Source of the DNA: MPNP01 sp965221445
Lineage (GTDB): Bacteria; Pseudomonadota; Alphaproteobacteria; Rhodobacterales; Rhodobacteraceae
Length of the DNA stretch: 64,000 nt
Reading direction: 5' to 3'
Assembly (NCBI GenBank): GCA_965221445.1
Contig: CBDCSF010000013.1
Coordinates: forward strand, 1,922,001 to 1,986,000
In this document: positions 10,277 to 18,084 of the stretch, piece by piece
Numbering within the stretch: position 1 is the first letter of the stretch
Layout: the number at the start of each line of letters is the position of its first letter
Notes under the pieces: generated by a model
What the model was told of the DNA's origin: nothing
Database searches by the model: none
The model's input: the letters and a program-made list of their open reading frames with translations, nothing else
Made by a program: the position numbers and the translations under genes

Positions 10277-10985
10277 ATGAAATATGCTATACCTTCCCCT
10301 GCCAAGGAGATAATGAATCAGATGGCACCAATCCTTTTGGGAATATGTTCTGCTGAACAGATAATACTTGGTGGTGGGACTGCTCTGGCAGCCAGATGGA
10401 ATCACCGAAGGAGCACAGATATTGATCTATTCATGAACTATAAGGATTTTGAGTCAATAAGAGACAGCCTTGAATCAGATCTGGCAAAAGCTTCAGGTGT
10501 CCTTGACTGGCGTTCCTCTAAGATGGTGGTGCCGTGGAAGTTTTGCCGAAGGGGACTTCAGTATTTTTTCGACATCGCCATTGTTATTAGCAGAAAGATC
10601 AAAAAATCTGGACTTTACAGAACCGTGGGGTTTCCCTTTGGAATCCATTGAAGAAATTCTTGCCAAGAAATTACGCTTACGAATGTATGGAAATGGTGAA
10701 TTCTATGCGAGGGATTTCTACGATATAGTCACCGCAAATGAAGAAAAGCCACCAGCACTTAGTCGTGCACTTTCTATCTTGGAAAAGGATCAACGAGTAG
10801 ATATAGTTAAAGAGTTATACTATTGGAGGAGACGTCCCCTTTCCGGACGTCCCTTGGAAGAAGTTCATCACCCTGAATGGCTTCCAGATTTGGTTTCAAG
10901 AACTTCAACCATTATTGAAAATGGTCCCAGTTTTGTCCCCGAACCAGATCCTCCACCTCCATCTCCTTCATTTGATCCCTTCTGA
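10277..10985 (+). pseudogene. AbiEii-like nucleotidyltransferase, module copy 1, frameshifted
   Basis: The first frame (from ATG 10277, MKYAIPSPAKE) carries a canonical GGGTALAARWNHRRSTDIDLF-like nucleotidyltransferase motif (residues ~36-56) and then loses similarity. The second frame, continuing to 10985, carries RGSFAEGDF and ARDFYDIVTANE. Together they align along their whole length with the intact copy at 12062-12751. The shift falls at about 10523-10530, where one extra base in the ATGGTGGTGCC stretch moves the frame. Both metal-binding Asp residues (DID) are present, so this copy has a good active site but a broken frame. The C-terminal tail is proline-rich. The 205-aa partner gene starts 16 bases after the stop. 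Confidence 0.8.
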
Positions 10986-11000
10986 TACGGATTCGGTAAA

Positions 11001-11618
11001 ATGTCCCTCAATGTCGACGCCATCAGATCAGAGTTTACCCGTCTGGAACTTACGAATGGGAAGATTCGGCTGGACCGGATACCTACTCGGGAAGATATAC
11101 ATGCCCGTTGGCACTGGGGGATGATAAAGTTTTATGAGGATACAGGTAGAGATCCAGCTGAACGCAAACTCGGTCGCCACAGCTTTCTCATTGGAGGAGT
11201 TGGTAATCCCGATATCAAACTTGGAGAACCACCTTTGGAATGGCGTTTCAGATATGATCCCATGCCGTTGGCCTGGTTTGACCATCCTGGGGCACATGCG
11301 ATCCTCTCACCAATAGATCCTGATCATGTTTTTCTACATCACCTTGCATCCAAGCATTTGGCGGGACTGTCTAACCGTCCGAAGGGTAAAGACATCTACC
11401 GGATGTTCATAACCGGTCAGTATAATGATAGTGATAAACATATGATGGGCGAGATGCTTTCCAAATCGTTTCCCGAGGATTATCCCCGGTTCTATCGTTG
11501 TGATGCCCTCAGCATTTGGCACATTGCCCGAGCGGTACATGACTGCCAAGTACTCCGTGGTCGGCTCTCCTGGTGGCTCAACACGCACGCTGTCAAACCA
11601 GAGGAATCCACCCGCTAA
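11001..11618 (+). CDS. Unrecognised 205-aa partner protein, module copy 1
   Basis: It begins MSLNVDAIRSEF and has no signal peptide or membrane span. Conserved between copies are the segments LTNGKIRLDR, PTREDIHARWHW, DPMPLAWFDHPGA and YRMFITG, plus a Trp/His-rich C-terminal SIWHIARA...WWLN region. I do not recognise the family. It follows the frameshifted AbiEii-like gene by 15 bases, and a paralogue of 215 aa sits in the same place after copy 2. A role as the second component of a toxin-antitoxin or defence pair is an inference from position. It does not look like the usual AbiEi antitoxin, which lies upstream of its toxin and carries a winged-helix domain. Confidence 0.7.
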   Translation: MSLNVDAIRSEFTRLELTNGKIRLDRIPTREDIHARWHWGMIKFYEDTGRDPAERKLGRHSFLIGGVGNPDIKLGEPPLEWRFRYDPMPLAWFDHPGAHAILSPIDPDHVFLHHLASKHLAGLSNRPKGKDIYRMFITGQYNDSDKHMMGEMLSKSFPEDYPRFYRCDALSIWHIARAVHDCQVLRGRLSWWLNTHAVKPEESTR

Positions 11619-11640
11619 TAGTTTCCGAAATAACACTAAA

Positions 11641-11924
11641 ATTGCGGTTGAATGATGGGCCAAACTCCTGAAAAACCCTTTCCAACTGGTTCCTCATCCA
11701 GATTGGATTGCAAAAAAGCTCCTTTTGTTTGGTTTGGCTCTGCTAAAAATGCCCGTCAAGAACAAGAATTTCCTTGATCTCATAAGGACTTGCAATCATT
11801 GGCAATCATATTAGGTAAGTCAAGCTCAAAAACCTTACCACCAGGTTCCCCAAAGATTAGCATTGTTACCAAGCAATCCCGAACATTCAAGGGGCTTGCA
11901 AGATATCCAATATACCTACCACAG
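11641..11924. repeat. Duplicate of the 3' end and downstream flank of the IMPase gene (copy A)
   Basis: This stretch aligns with 15684-15982 from ATTGCGGTTG through TATACCTACCACAG, with substitutions and a gap of about 15 bases. The match covers ~100 bases downstream of the IMPase stop and roughly its last 65 codons. It lies between module copies 1 and 2. Confidence 0.8.
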
Positions 11925-11989
11925 ACTTCAGATTGTACTAGTGAGAATCTCGTAAAGCCAGTGGAAAGAATCCCTAAACAGTGCGCCAC
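11743..11989 (-). pseudogene. Remnant of an inositol monophosphatase-family gene (3' end)
   Basis: Read on the minus strand, the segment encodes a decayed IMPase C-terminus: CGRYIGYL, then NVRDCLVTMLIFGEPGGKVFELDLPNMIAN. This parallels CGRYIGYL...NAWDCLAAMLIVEEAGGKVFDLDLPDMIAN of the intact gene at 15787-16575. The catalytic Trp-Asp has become Arg-Asp, and the 5' two thirds are missing where module 2 begins. It marks a segmental duplication or insertion event at the IMPase locus. Confidence 0.7.
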
Positions 11990-12061
11990 TATTTTTTATT
12001 TTTTAACCAATGTCATTTGGATCTAAAAACGGTTATGATTTGACGGAGATAAAAGGTAAAA

Positions 12062-12751
12062 ATGACAATAGAGCTTGTAAATATGAAATATTCTATACCT
12101 TTCCCTGCCAATGACATTTTTGAGTTGATTGTCCCAATAGTGTTGGAAAAGTTTTCCCCAGAACAAATATCCATTGGAGGAGATACCGCCTTGGCAGCCA
12201 GATGGAATCATCGCAAAACCACGGATATTAACCTGTTCATGAAGTTTGAAGATTTTCGTTCAATGATTGAATTTCTTGAAACAAGACTGTTTCAAGTCCC
12301 GGGATTGCTTGATTTGCGTTGTGGCGAAGATTGGTATCGAGGGTATTTTGCAGAAGGAGAATTCTATATCGCGGTAACCTACCCATTGTTACCAGCAGAA
12401 AGTATAACAACACCGGATAAATCAGAATATGGAGAATTCCGATTGGAATTTGTGGACGAAATTCTTGCCAAGATCTTGCGTTTCAGGATGTATGGAAATG
12501 GTGAATTCCTAGCGAGAGATTTCTATGATCTTGTTACTGCCGAAGAAAAAGATCAAGAGGCCTTGAATAGGGCGCTTTCAGTTTTGAAATGGGACCAGAG
12601 AGAAACCTTGGCAAAAGAGATTAACTCAATTTGGAGTAAAATCCCATTAGTTGGACAACCTCTGGAAGGAGTTCATCGGCCTGAGTGGTTATCAGACCTT
12701 GCTTTGAGAACGTCAGCAATAATCGCAAATGCTCCTCATATGGATTCATAA
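12062..12751 (+). CDS. AbiEii-like nucleotidyltransferase, module copy 2
   Basis: The frame encodes 229 residues from ATG 12062, which has an AAAGG-type ribosome site five bases upstream; ATG 12083 would match the start of copy 1. The nucleotidyltransferase motif reads GGDTALAARWNHRKTTDINLF-like at residues ~40-60, and the family's C-terminal ARDFYDLVTAEE is at ~158-169. In the AbiEii/AbiGii family the motif normally ends DIDLF, with two carboxylates for metal binding. Here the second is Asn, and GGGT is GGDT. The open frame may therefore encode a weakened or inactive enzyme, or one with altered chemistry. The partner gene follows 63 bases later. Confidence 0.8.
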   Translation: MTIELVNMKYSIPFPANDIFELIVPIVLEKFSPEQISIGGDTALAARWNHRKTTDINLFMKFEDFRSMIEFLETRLFQVPGLLDLRCGEDWYRGYFAEGEFYIAVTYPLLPAESITTPDKSEYGEFRLEFVDEILAKILRFRMYGNGEFLARDFYDLVTAEEKDQEALNRALSVLKWDQRETLAKEINSIWSKIPLVGQPLEGVHRPEWLSDLALRTSAIIANAPHMDS

Positions 12752-12814
12752 CCGTTTATTATCCCAACCTCGTCCCCACCTACATATTGTACCTTCTGAT
12801 TCTACAACGGTTTA

Positions 12815-13462
12815 ATGTCCCTCAATGTTGACGCCATCAGATCCGAGTTTAAACGCCTGGAACTTACGAATGGGAAGATACGTCTGGACCGGGTACCTAC
12901 CCGAGAAGATATCCATGCCCGTTGGCACTGGAGGAGGATAAAATTTTGTGAGGAAGCAGGTAGGGATCTTGCTGAACGCAAAATTGGTCGCTACAGCTTT
13001 CTCATAGGTGGTGTTGGCAAACCTGATATCTATCTTGGAGAACCACCGCTGGAATGGCGATTCAAATATGATCCCATGCCATTGACTTGGTTTGACCATC
13101 CGGGAGCACGTGCGATCCTGTCACCGATAGATAACGACCATGTTTTTCTACATCATCTGGCAGCCAAGCATTTGGCGGGGTTAGCTGACCGTCCGAAGGG
13201 GTGGGATATCTATCGGATGTTCATAACTGGCCATTATGGTGAAGGCGATAAACTTACTATGAGCGAGATGCTTTCCAAAACGTTTCCCGAGGATTATCCC
13301 CGGCTCTACCGTCGTGATGCTCTCAGTATCTGGCACATTGCACGAGCGGTGCTTGACTGCAAGGTACGCCGAGGTCGACTTTTCTGGTGGCTCAACATGC
13401 ATGCTGTCAAACCAGAGGAATCCGCTCGTCAGAAGTTACCGAAAAGAACACATTTGCGGTAG
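12815..13462 (+). CDS. Unrecognised 215-aa partner protein, module copy 2
   Basis: This is a close paralogue of the 205-aa protein at 11001-11618, matching over nearly its full length. It shares MSLNVDAIRSEF, NGKIRLDR, PTREDIHARWHW, FLIGGVG, FDHPGARAILSPID and LSIWHIARAV, and has about ten extra basic C-terminal residues ending KLPKRTHLR. It is soluble, rich in His, Trp and Arg, and has no motif I can assign. Both copies of the partner are open although the nucleotidyltransferase copies have drifted, which suggests it has been under selection at least as long as its neighbour. Confidence 0.7.
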   Translation: MSLNVDAIRSEFKRLELTNGKIRLDRVPTREDIHARWHWRRIKFCEEAGRDLAERKIGRYSFLIGGVGKPDIYLGEPPLEWRFKYDPMPLTWFDHPGARAILSPIDNDHVFLHHLAAKHLAGLADRPKGWDIYRMFITGHYGEGDKLTMSEMLSKTFPEDYPRLYRRDALSIWHIARAVLDCKVRRGRLFWWLNMHAVKPEESARQKLPKRTHLR

Positions 13463-13481
13463 AACTATTGGCAAATCTTCA

Positions 13482-13996
13482 GAACCAGACCCTCTTATTT
13501 CATCTCCTTCATTTCACCTCTTTTGTTACAGATACAGTAAAATCTTCCTGAATATTGAAGCCATTAGATCCGAGTTTTATCGCTTGGAATAAATGGATGG
13601 AAAGATTCGTCTGGACCTGATACCCACCCGAGAAGATATCCACGCCAGATGGCACTGGAAAATGACCGAGCTTTGTGAGGAACTCGGCAAGGACCCTGCC
13701 GAGTGGAAGGTCGGGAGATAAAGTTTTCTCGTAGGTGGATTTGGCAAACCTGATATCAAATGGGAGAACCGTCGCTGGAATGGCGTTTATGATTTTATCC
13801 CATACCGTAGACCTAGCTTGATCATCCAAGAGCACGTGCGACCCTTTCATCATTGGTTCCCAATCATGTATTTCTATATCATCTGTCAGCCAAACATTAG
13901 GCTAGAAGGAAAGACTGTTCGAAGTGGAGAGATATCTACGGGGTGTTCATAACCGGTTGTTATGAAGATGGTGACAAACTTATGATGAGTGCTAAG
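13482..13996 (+). pseudogene. Decayed third copy of the partner gene
   Basis: The segment aligns with 10941-11454, that is the last codons of the nucleotidyltransferase and about three quarters of the partner gene. The start ATG has changed (AAAATGTCC to AAAATCTTC). In-frame TAA codons occur at 13590-13592 and 13719-13721, and frame is lost after about 13760. Recognisable peptides include EAIRSEFYRLE, GKIRLD, PTREDIHARWHW and FGKPDIK. It directly follows module 2, so the array once held at least three copies. Confidence 0.8.
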
Positions 13997-14071
13997 GACA
14001 ACAACAAAACAGGGCAAGGAAACCCTATTAAAACGGGGACTGTTACGACAATATTTCTTGCAAAATTATAG

Positions 14072-14494
14072 GTGCTTCCTATATTATCACTACCCTTCGA
14101 CCAAGCCACAAAACTGAGGAACGCACTTGTGACGGCAAACACATCCCGAGTTTCCAGAAAAGAAGCAAATACCCCTAAACCCCGTCGGCAAAGGAAACCA
14201 TATACCGGACACATTCCAATTCCCGAGAAATACCATTGCCTTGCTGAACAAAGGTCCCGACGTTTCCAGATTGATCTTGAATATGAAGATATTGGCGATG
14301 AGCTTATGAATCTGCGTAAGCAGGCCTTTGACCTTTATGGTGCCACTTGTCTCTGGAACATTCCCGGTGATGCCACCATTGATGGTATGCGGAGTGTTGC
14401 CAAAGGTTTGCGCAATTATGGAGACCTGAAGGCGGCCCATCTAGCCATCGAAATTCTCGTCAAAACAGGGTGGAACGAGTTTTATGCCGCTTGA
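14072..14494 (+). CDS. Small basic protein, upstream partner of a second AbiEii-like gene
   Basis: The frame encodes 140 residues from GTG 14072, the first codon after a TAG, so the start is uncertain. The N-terminal half is basic (RKEANTPKPRRQRKPY). The C-terminal half looks helical: LMNLRKQAFDLYGATCLWNIP...MRSVAKGLRNYGDLKAAHLAIEI. Its end overlaps the next gene by 11 bases (ATGCCGCTTGA contains the start of one and stop of the other), which implies translational coupling. Its position upstream of a nucleotidyltransferase is that expected of an antitoxin, but no winged-helix or other known fold is evident. Confidence 0.65.
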   Translation: MLPILSLPFDQATKLRNALVTANTSRVSRKEANTPKPRRQRKPYTGHIPIPEKYHCLAEQRSRRFQIDLEYEDIGDELMNLRKQAFDLYGATCLWNIPGDATIDGMRSVAKGLRNYGDLKAAHLAIEILVKTGWNEFYAA

Positions 14495-15398
14495 TGATTT
14501 ACAAAAAAGGATTCTGTCCGTAATCCGTGCCAACCGCACGGTACAAAGTCCCTTTGCTGGCGGTTCGGTAATTCAATATCACGGCATGAGGCTCTCGGAT
14601 GATCAGGATATATTTACAGATGTTGATCCCGAGCCAATCATGCGACGGGATGTTGCAGCCCTTGAAGCTGACGGCTTGGATGTTCATAAAACCAAGTCTT
14701 ACGACAACTTTTTTGAATGTCGGGTTATGATTCCCGGAAAGGCTCTGGCAATACTGCAATGGACAAGAGTCCTCGGTTACGAATATTTCTCCCCAGTTCC
14801 TGATCTGGATTTTGGTCAACGATTGCATTTCGTAGATCTGGCCGCAAATAAAGCCATCGCTGCCGGTAGCCGTATGGAAGCAAGAGATTTTTACGATCTC
14901 TGGATGCTGGACAGGTACGTCATACCCCTGTGGCGTATGGCCTGTGCTGCATGTGGCAAGGATCCTGATTTTTCTCCTACCGGACTAATTGAAAGAATTT
15001 CACGCAACCGCCAGCCTGCCATGGCTAAAAGGGATGGTCTCAAACCAGTTTTAAAAACGCATCATGTTTCTGATCAGGAAGTAACCGAAAACCTCATGGA
15101 GGCCATGGATAAGGCAAGAATAATGTTGCCCTTCCTGCCAGCTCATTGTCTCGACAAGCTTCAGGTAGCCAGGAATGGACAACCCATACGTGATTCTGAA
15201 CATGTTCCGGGGGGGACAGACTCATGGATCAGTCCTCAGTTGGGTGGGGCCTACCCTTCTTTTGAAGGAGATGATGAAGCGATGATCGCGGATATTATTG
15301 CTGAATTTGGTGTCGAAGGTAACCCTGAGTCTGCTGTTGGGAATTCGGATAACCCTGAGACGAAGGATAAACCCTCACCTCCCAAATTCCGTCCATAA
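14484..15398 (+). CDS. AbiEii-type nucleotidyltransferase, distinct from the tandem modules
   Basis: The 304-aa protein begins MPLDDLQKRILSVIRANR and has the nucleotidyltransferase signature AGGSVIQYHGMRLSDDQDIF (residues ~25-44) with both Asp residues of the DxD pair. ARDFYDLWMLDR follows at ~132-143, as in the AbiEii/AbiGii toxin family. This start style is familiar from alphaproteobacterial AbiEii proteins. The tail (about 240-304) is acidic and then proline/asparagine-rich. Known family members transfer nucleotides to tRNA or other targets and cause growth arrest or phage abortive infection. Activity here is an inference. It is coupled to the 140-aa gene by an 11-base overlap. Confidence 0.8.
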   Translation: MPLDDLQKRILSVIRANRTVQSPFAGGSVIQYHGMRLSDDQDIFTDVDPEPIMRRDVAALEADGLDVHKTKSYDNFFECRVMIPGKALAILQWTRVLGYEYFSPVPDLDFGQRLHFVDLAANKAIAAGSRMEARDFYDLWMLDRYVIPLWRMACAACGKDPDFSPTGLIERISRNRQPAMAKRDGLKPVLKTHHVSDQEVTENLMEAMDKARIMLPFLPAHCLDKLQVARNGQPIRDSEHVPGGTDSWISPQLGGAYPSFEGDDEAMIADIIAEFGVEGNPESAVGNSDNPETKDKPSPPKFRP

Positions 15399-15786
15399 GA
15401 AAGGTCAACCGTAAATGAGATACTAGCGCAGATCCAACCATTCCAGACGCGGTAGTGATATGCCATGGTCAATGACGGCCGATGGTCACAGTGGCGAAAT
15501 GCTTATTCACAACCATGCCAGGCAAGGGACAGACCTGAAAAACCCTATACCACGAGAATACACTCTTTCTTTTACAGGTTCCGGTCTTGATATCCCGATT
15601 ACCAAAAAAAATTGAGCTGGATAGCAGGAGTAGAAAGTAACGATCGCCCTTTATGTCAATATCGCTCGAAAGATAATCAAGCAATTGCGGTTGTATTATG
15701 TACCAATCTCTTGAAAAGCCCTTTCCAACTGGATTATCATCCTGATGGATTTGCAAAAAACTTTCTTTCGTTTGGTTTGTTTACAG
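15399..15786. other. Gene-free stretch between the array and the IMPase gene
   Basis: No convincing gene is seen. The right part (15684-15786) is the downstream flank of the IMPase gene that is duplicated at 11641-11743. The left part holds only short frames on both strands with no recognisable domain. Confidence 0.5.
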
Positions 15787-15982
15787 CTATAAATGTTCCG
15801 CAAGACCAAGTATTTCCTTGATTACATTAGGACTTGCCACAATCGCTTTGCCACCATTGGCAATCATATCAGGCAGATCAAGATCAAAAACCTTCCCACC
15901 AGCTTCCTCAACGATTAACATTGCAGCCAGGCAATCCCAGGCATTCATGTGGCTTTCAAGATATCCAATATACCTACCACAG
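15684..15982. repeat. IMPase 3' end and flank, parent copy of the repeat at 11641-11924
   Basis: This is the intact counterpart of the remnant inside the module array. It includes the last ~65 codons of the IMPase gene and ~100 bases beyond its stop. Confidence 0.8.
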
Positions 15983-16575
15983 GCTACATAAGTAATTCCG
16001 AGAGCCCCAGATCCATTTCTACAAAAGATCCCATCCCTTGATACTAGATCGGCCAGAAGATTGATAATTCGACTTTTTGCATCCTTGGTTGATGTTCCGA
16101 TACCAACCAATCCATCATGTAAACCCTCTGAAATACTGGGTATATTTGGTTGCCCGTTCCTAAAGGAACCATATTCTTTACAGGCATAAAACATTTCCTG
16201 GTGAACGGGGTCATAAACCACACCAATTTGAGTTGCCTTCTCATCTACACATGCCAGTACCACTGCCCATGTAGAGATACCCCTTACGTAATTTGCTGTA
16301 CCATCTATTGGATCAATTATCCATGAATAGGGAGAATTACCGGGTTCCTTGTTTTTAAACTCCTCACCAATCAACCCATCCTCGGGAAAATGCCTTGTAA
16401 GGTTTTCACGAATTAACAATTCGACTTCCCGGTCAGCTTCAGAAACCAGATCCTGAACACCTTTCTTTTCAACATTCAGATTTTCGAGATTTTTGAATTT
16501 TTCCAGTGCCAGTTCACCAGCACCCTTACATATCTCCAATGCGGTATCCAACCGCTTTTTTAAATCATTATCCAT
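15787..16575 (-). CDS. Inositol monophosphatase family protein (SuhB/CysQ-like)
   Basis: The 262-aa protein has the full IMPase signature. Metal-binding GEE is at residues 70-72, DPIDGT at 88-93 is followed by ANYVRG, and the second motif NAWDCLAAML has Trp213-Asp214. The family removes phosphate from inositol monophosphates or 3'-phosphoadenosine phosphosulfate-like substrates with Mg2+; which one cannot be told. Its start codon directly abuts the stop of the amidotransferase gene, so the two are probably co-transcribed. Its 3' end has been duplicated into the module array to its left. Confidence 0.9.
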   Translation of the reverse strand: MDNDLKKRLDTALEICKGAGELALEKFKNLENLNVEKKGVQDLVSEADREVELLIRENLTRHFPEDGLIGEEFKNKEPGNSPYSWIIDPIDGTANYVRGISTWAVVLACVDEKATQIGVVYDPVHQEMFYACKEYGSFRNGQPNIPSISEGLHDGLVGIGTSTKDAKSRIINLLADLVSRDGIFCRNGSGALGITYVACGRYIGYLESHMNAWDCLAAMLIVEEAGGKVFDLDLPDMIANGGKAIVASPNVIKEILGLAEHL

Positions 16576-17307
16576 TTAATTTGTCCGGCTTTTTGAAATG
16601 GAAAATTCAAGGAAGTTTACCATCAGTCCTGCAAATTTTTCACTTTCATTACGGGATTCAATTGCGCCCTTACCTTGTTTCCAAAGGTCTTGGTCTATCT
16701 CGTTATTTTCGAACATGTAATCAAGTAGCTGGTACATAAAATCGTATGACATTTCAGGGTGATATTGTGTTGTGAAGAAATGATCCCCGATTTTGAAGGA
16801 TGCATATTTGCAGGCTTTACTGGTACCAAGCACAACAGCCTTTTCAGGTAGTTGGTAAATCTGTTCACTATGAGCAGAATACAGCCCTATTGTCCCAATG
16901 TTTGCCACGTTCCACCTTTCCATGGAATTAAATATTGTCTGAGCTTTGCCGAGTTGCCATCCAGTTGCGTTTTTATCTACAGATCCCCCCAAGGCTTTGG
17001 CTATAGCCTGATGCCCAAAACAACAGCCAACAGCAGGAATCTGGTTTTCATCAAGTTCCCTTATCAGATTTAAAAGGTTACCTATCCAAACCTCAGGGTC
17101 ATTTACTGAAGCAGGGCTACCAGTAATCACATAACCATCATAATGGTCAATGGATTTGGGAAAGACATTCTCCATCACAGGAATGACATGAAAATCCCAA
17201 TCTGGTTTCAGTGGTGAAAGAATGGAAATAAATTTTTCGCCGTCATCTGGGAACCTCTGGGCAAATTCAGAGGTATCATTACTGGTTAAAAGGATTGCAA
17301 TCTTCAT
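16576..17307 (-). CDS. Class I glutamine amidotransferase-like protein
   Basis: The 243-aa protein is a stand-alone class I amidotransferase domain. The nucleophile motif GCCFGHQ has Cys96, and the second motif QYHPEM has His183 and Glu185, completing the triad. The family hydrolyses glutamine or related gamma-glutamyl compounds; stand-alone forms include gamma-glutamyl-gamma-aminobutyrate-type and GuaA-like proteins. There is no synthetase partner next to it. The gene lies immediately upstream of the IMPase gene with no spacer. Confidence 0.85.
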   Translation of the reverse strand: MKIAILLTSNDTSEFAQRFPDDGEKFISILSPLKPDWDFHVIPVMENVFPKSIDHYDGYVITGSPASVNDPEVWIGNLLNLIRELDENQIPAVGCCFGHQAIAKALGGSVDKNATGWQLGKAQTIFNSMERWNVANIGTIGLYSAHSEQIYQLPEKAVVLGTSKACKYASFKIGDHFFTTQYHPEMSYDFMYQLLDYMFENNEIDQDLWKQGKGAIESRNESEKFAGLMVNFLEFSISKSRTN

Positions 17308-17385
17308 AACTTCACCAAGTATACAGCTTTTTACGAACCGGTATTATAGTTCCGAATGGGAGTCACTATTTTAAATACCCCAAAA

Positions 17386-17952
17386 TTATAGATTCCGCAT
17401 CAATCCCAAAGTGACGTAGGTTGTACCATATTTTCTAACAAATTTTTCCGACCAGTAAGAACTTGATGGAACAGGGGAACCGCTTTCAATGACCAGAACG
17501 CTGTCTGGTGCCAGCCATCCACCCTTGTAAGCACTGTGAATTCCAGATTCGATAAGATTCTGTCGATATGGAGGATCAAGGAAAACCACATCATGGAAAT
17601 CCCCTTTATTTGAAGGCAGGCGAGTTGCGTCCGCCAACACGATATTGGTTGCTATTCCAGAATTGATTGTTGATAAATTTTTTTCAAGTAAATCAAGATT
17701 GCCTTTGTTTTTCTCAATGAATGTGGCTGCCCTGGCACCTCTGGATAGTGCTTCTATTCCAAGAGCCCCAGTTCCAGCAAATAAATCGAGAACAGTGCTA
17801 CCGGTAATTACATTACCCATTGGACCGTGAGTCAAAATATCAAAGATGCTTTCTCGAATCCTGCCTGATGTAGGGCGAAGGGTGGTGTACCCCTTCCGAA
17901 GTTTGGGAGTATGAAGTTTTAATCCCTTAAATTTCCCTGCACTTATACGCAT
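17386..17952 (-). CDS. rsmD: 16S rRNA (guanine(966)-N2)-methyltransferase RsmD
   Basis: The 188-aa protein starts MRISAGKFKGLKL, typical of RsmD. The SAM-binding loop LDLFAGTGALGIEA is at residues ~55-68 and the catalytic DPPY motif at 126-129. Length and motif spacing match the family, which methylates G966 of 16S rRNA during 30S assembly. The gene stands alone on the minus strand, 78 bases upstream of the amidotransferase. Confidence 0.9.
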   Translation of the reverse strand: MRISAGKFKGLKLHTPKLRKGYTTLRPTSGRIRESIFDILTHGPMGNVITGSTVLDLFAGTGALGIEALSRGARAATFIEKNKGNLDLLEKNLSTINSGIATNIVLADATRLPSNKGDFHDVVFLDPPYRQNLIESGIHSAYKGGWLAPDSVLVIESGSPVPSSSYWSEKFVRKYGTTYVTLGLMRNL

Positions 17953-18084
17953 AATCTGAGAAGGTGTATTTCTATTTGGAGAAGCCAGTGAAGCAGGAGA
18001 AATTTTTCAATAATACCAAGTTAATTTATGGATTTCTGGCAATTTTCTCAAAAGCTGTAAATCACAAATTGTCATCGGAAGAAT

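Noticed and set aside
11001..13996. Insertion-sequence or transposase explanation for the repeats
   Set aside because: The repeated units encode no transposase-like motif, and no terminal inverted repeats or target duplications were seen.
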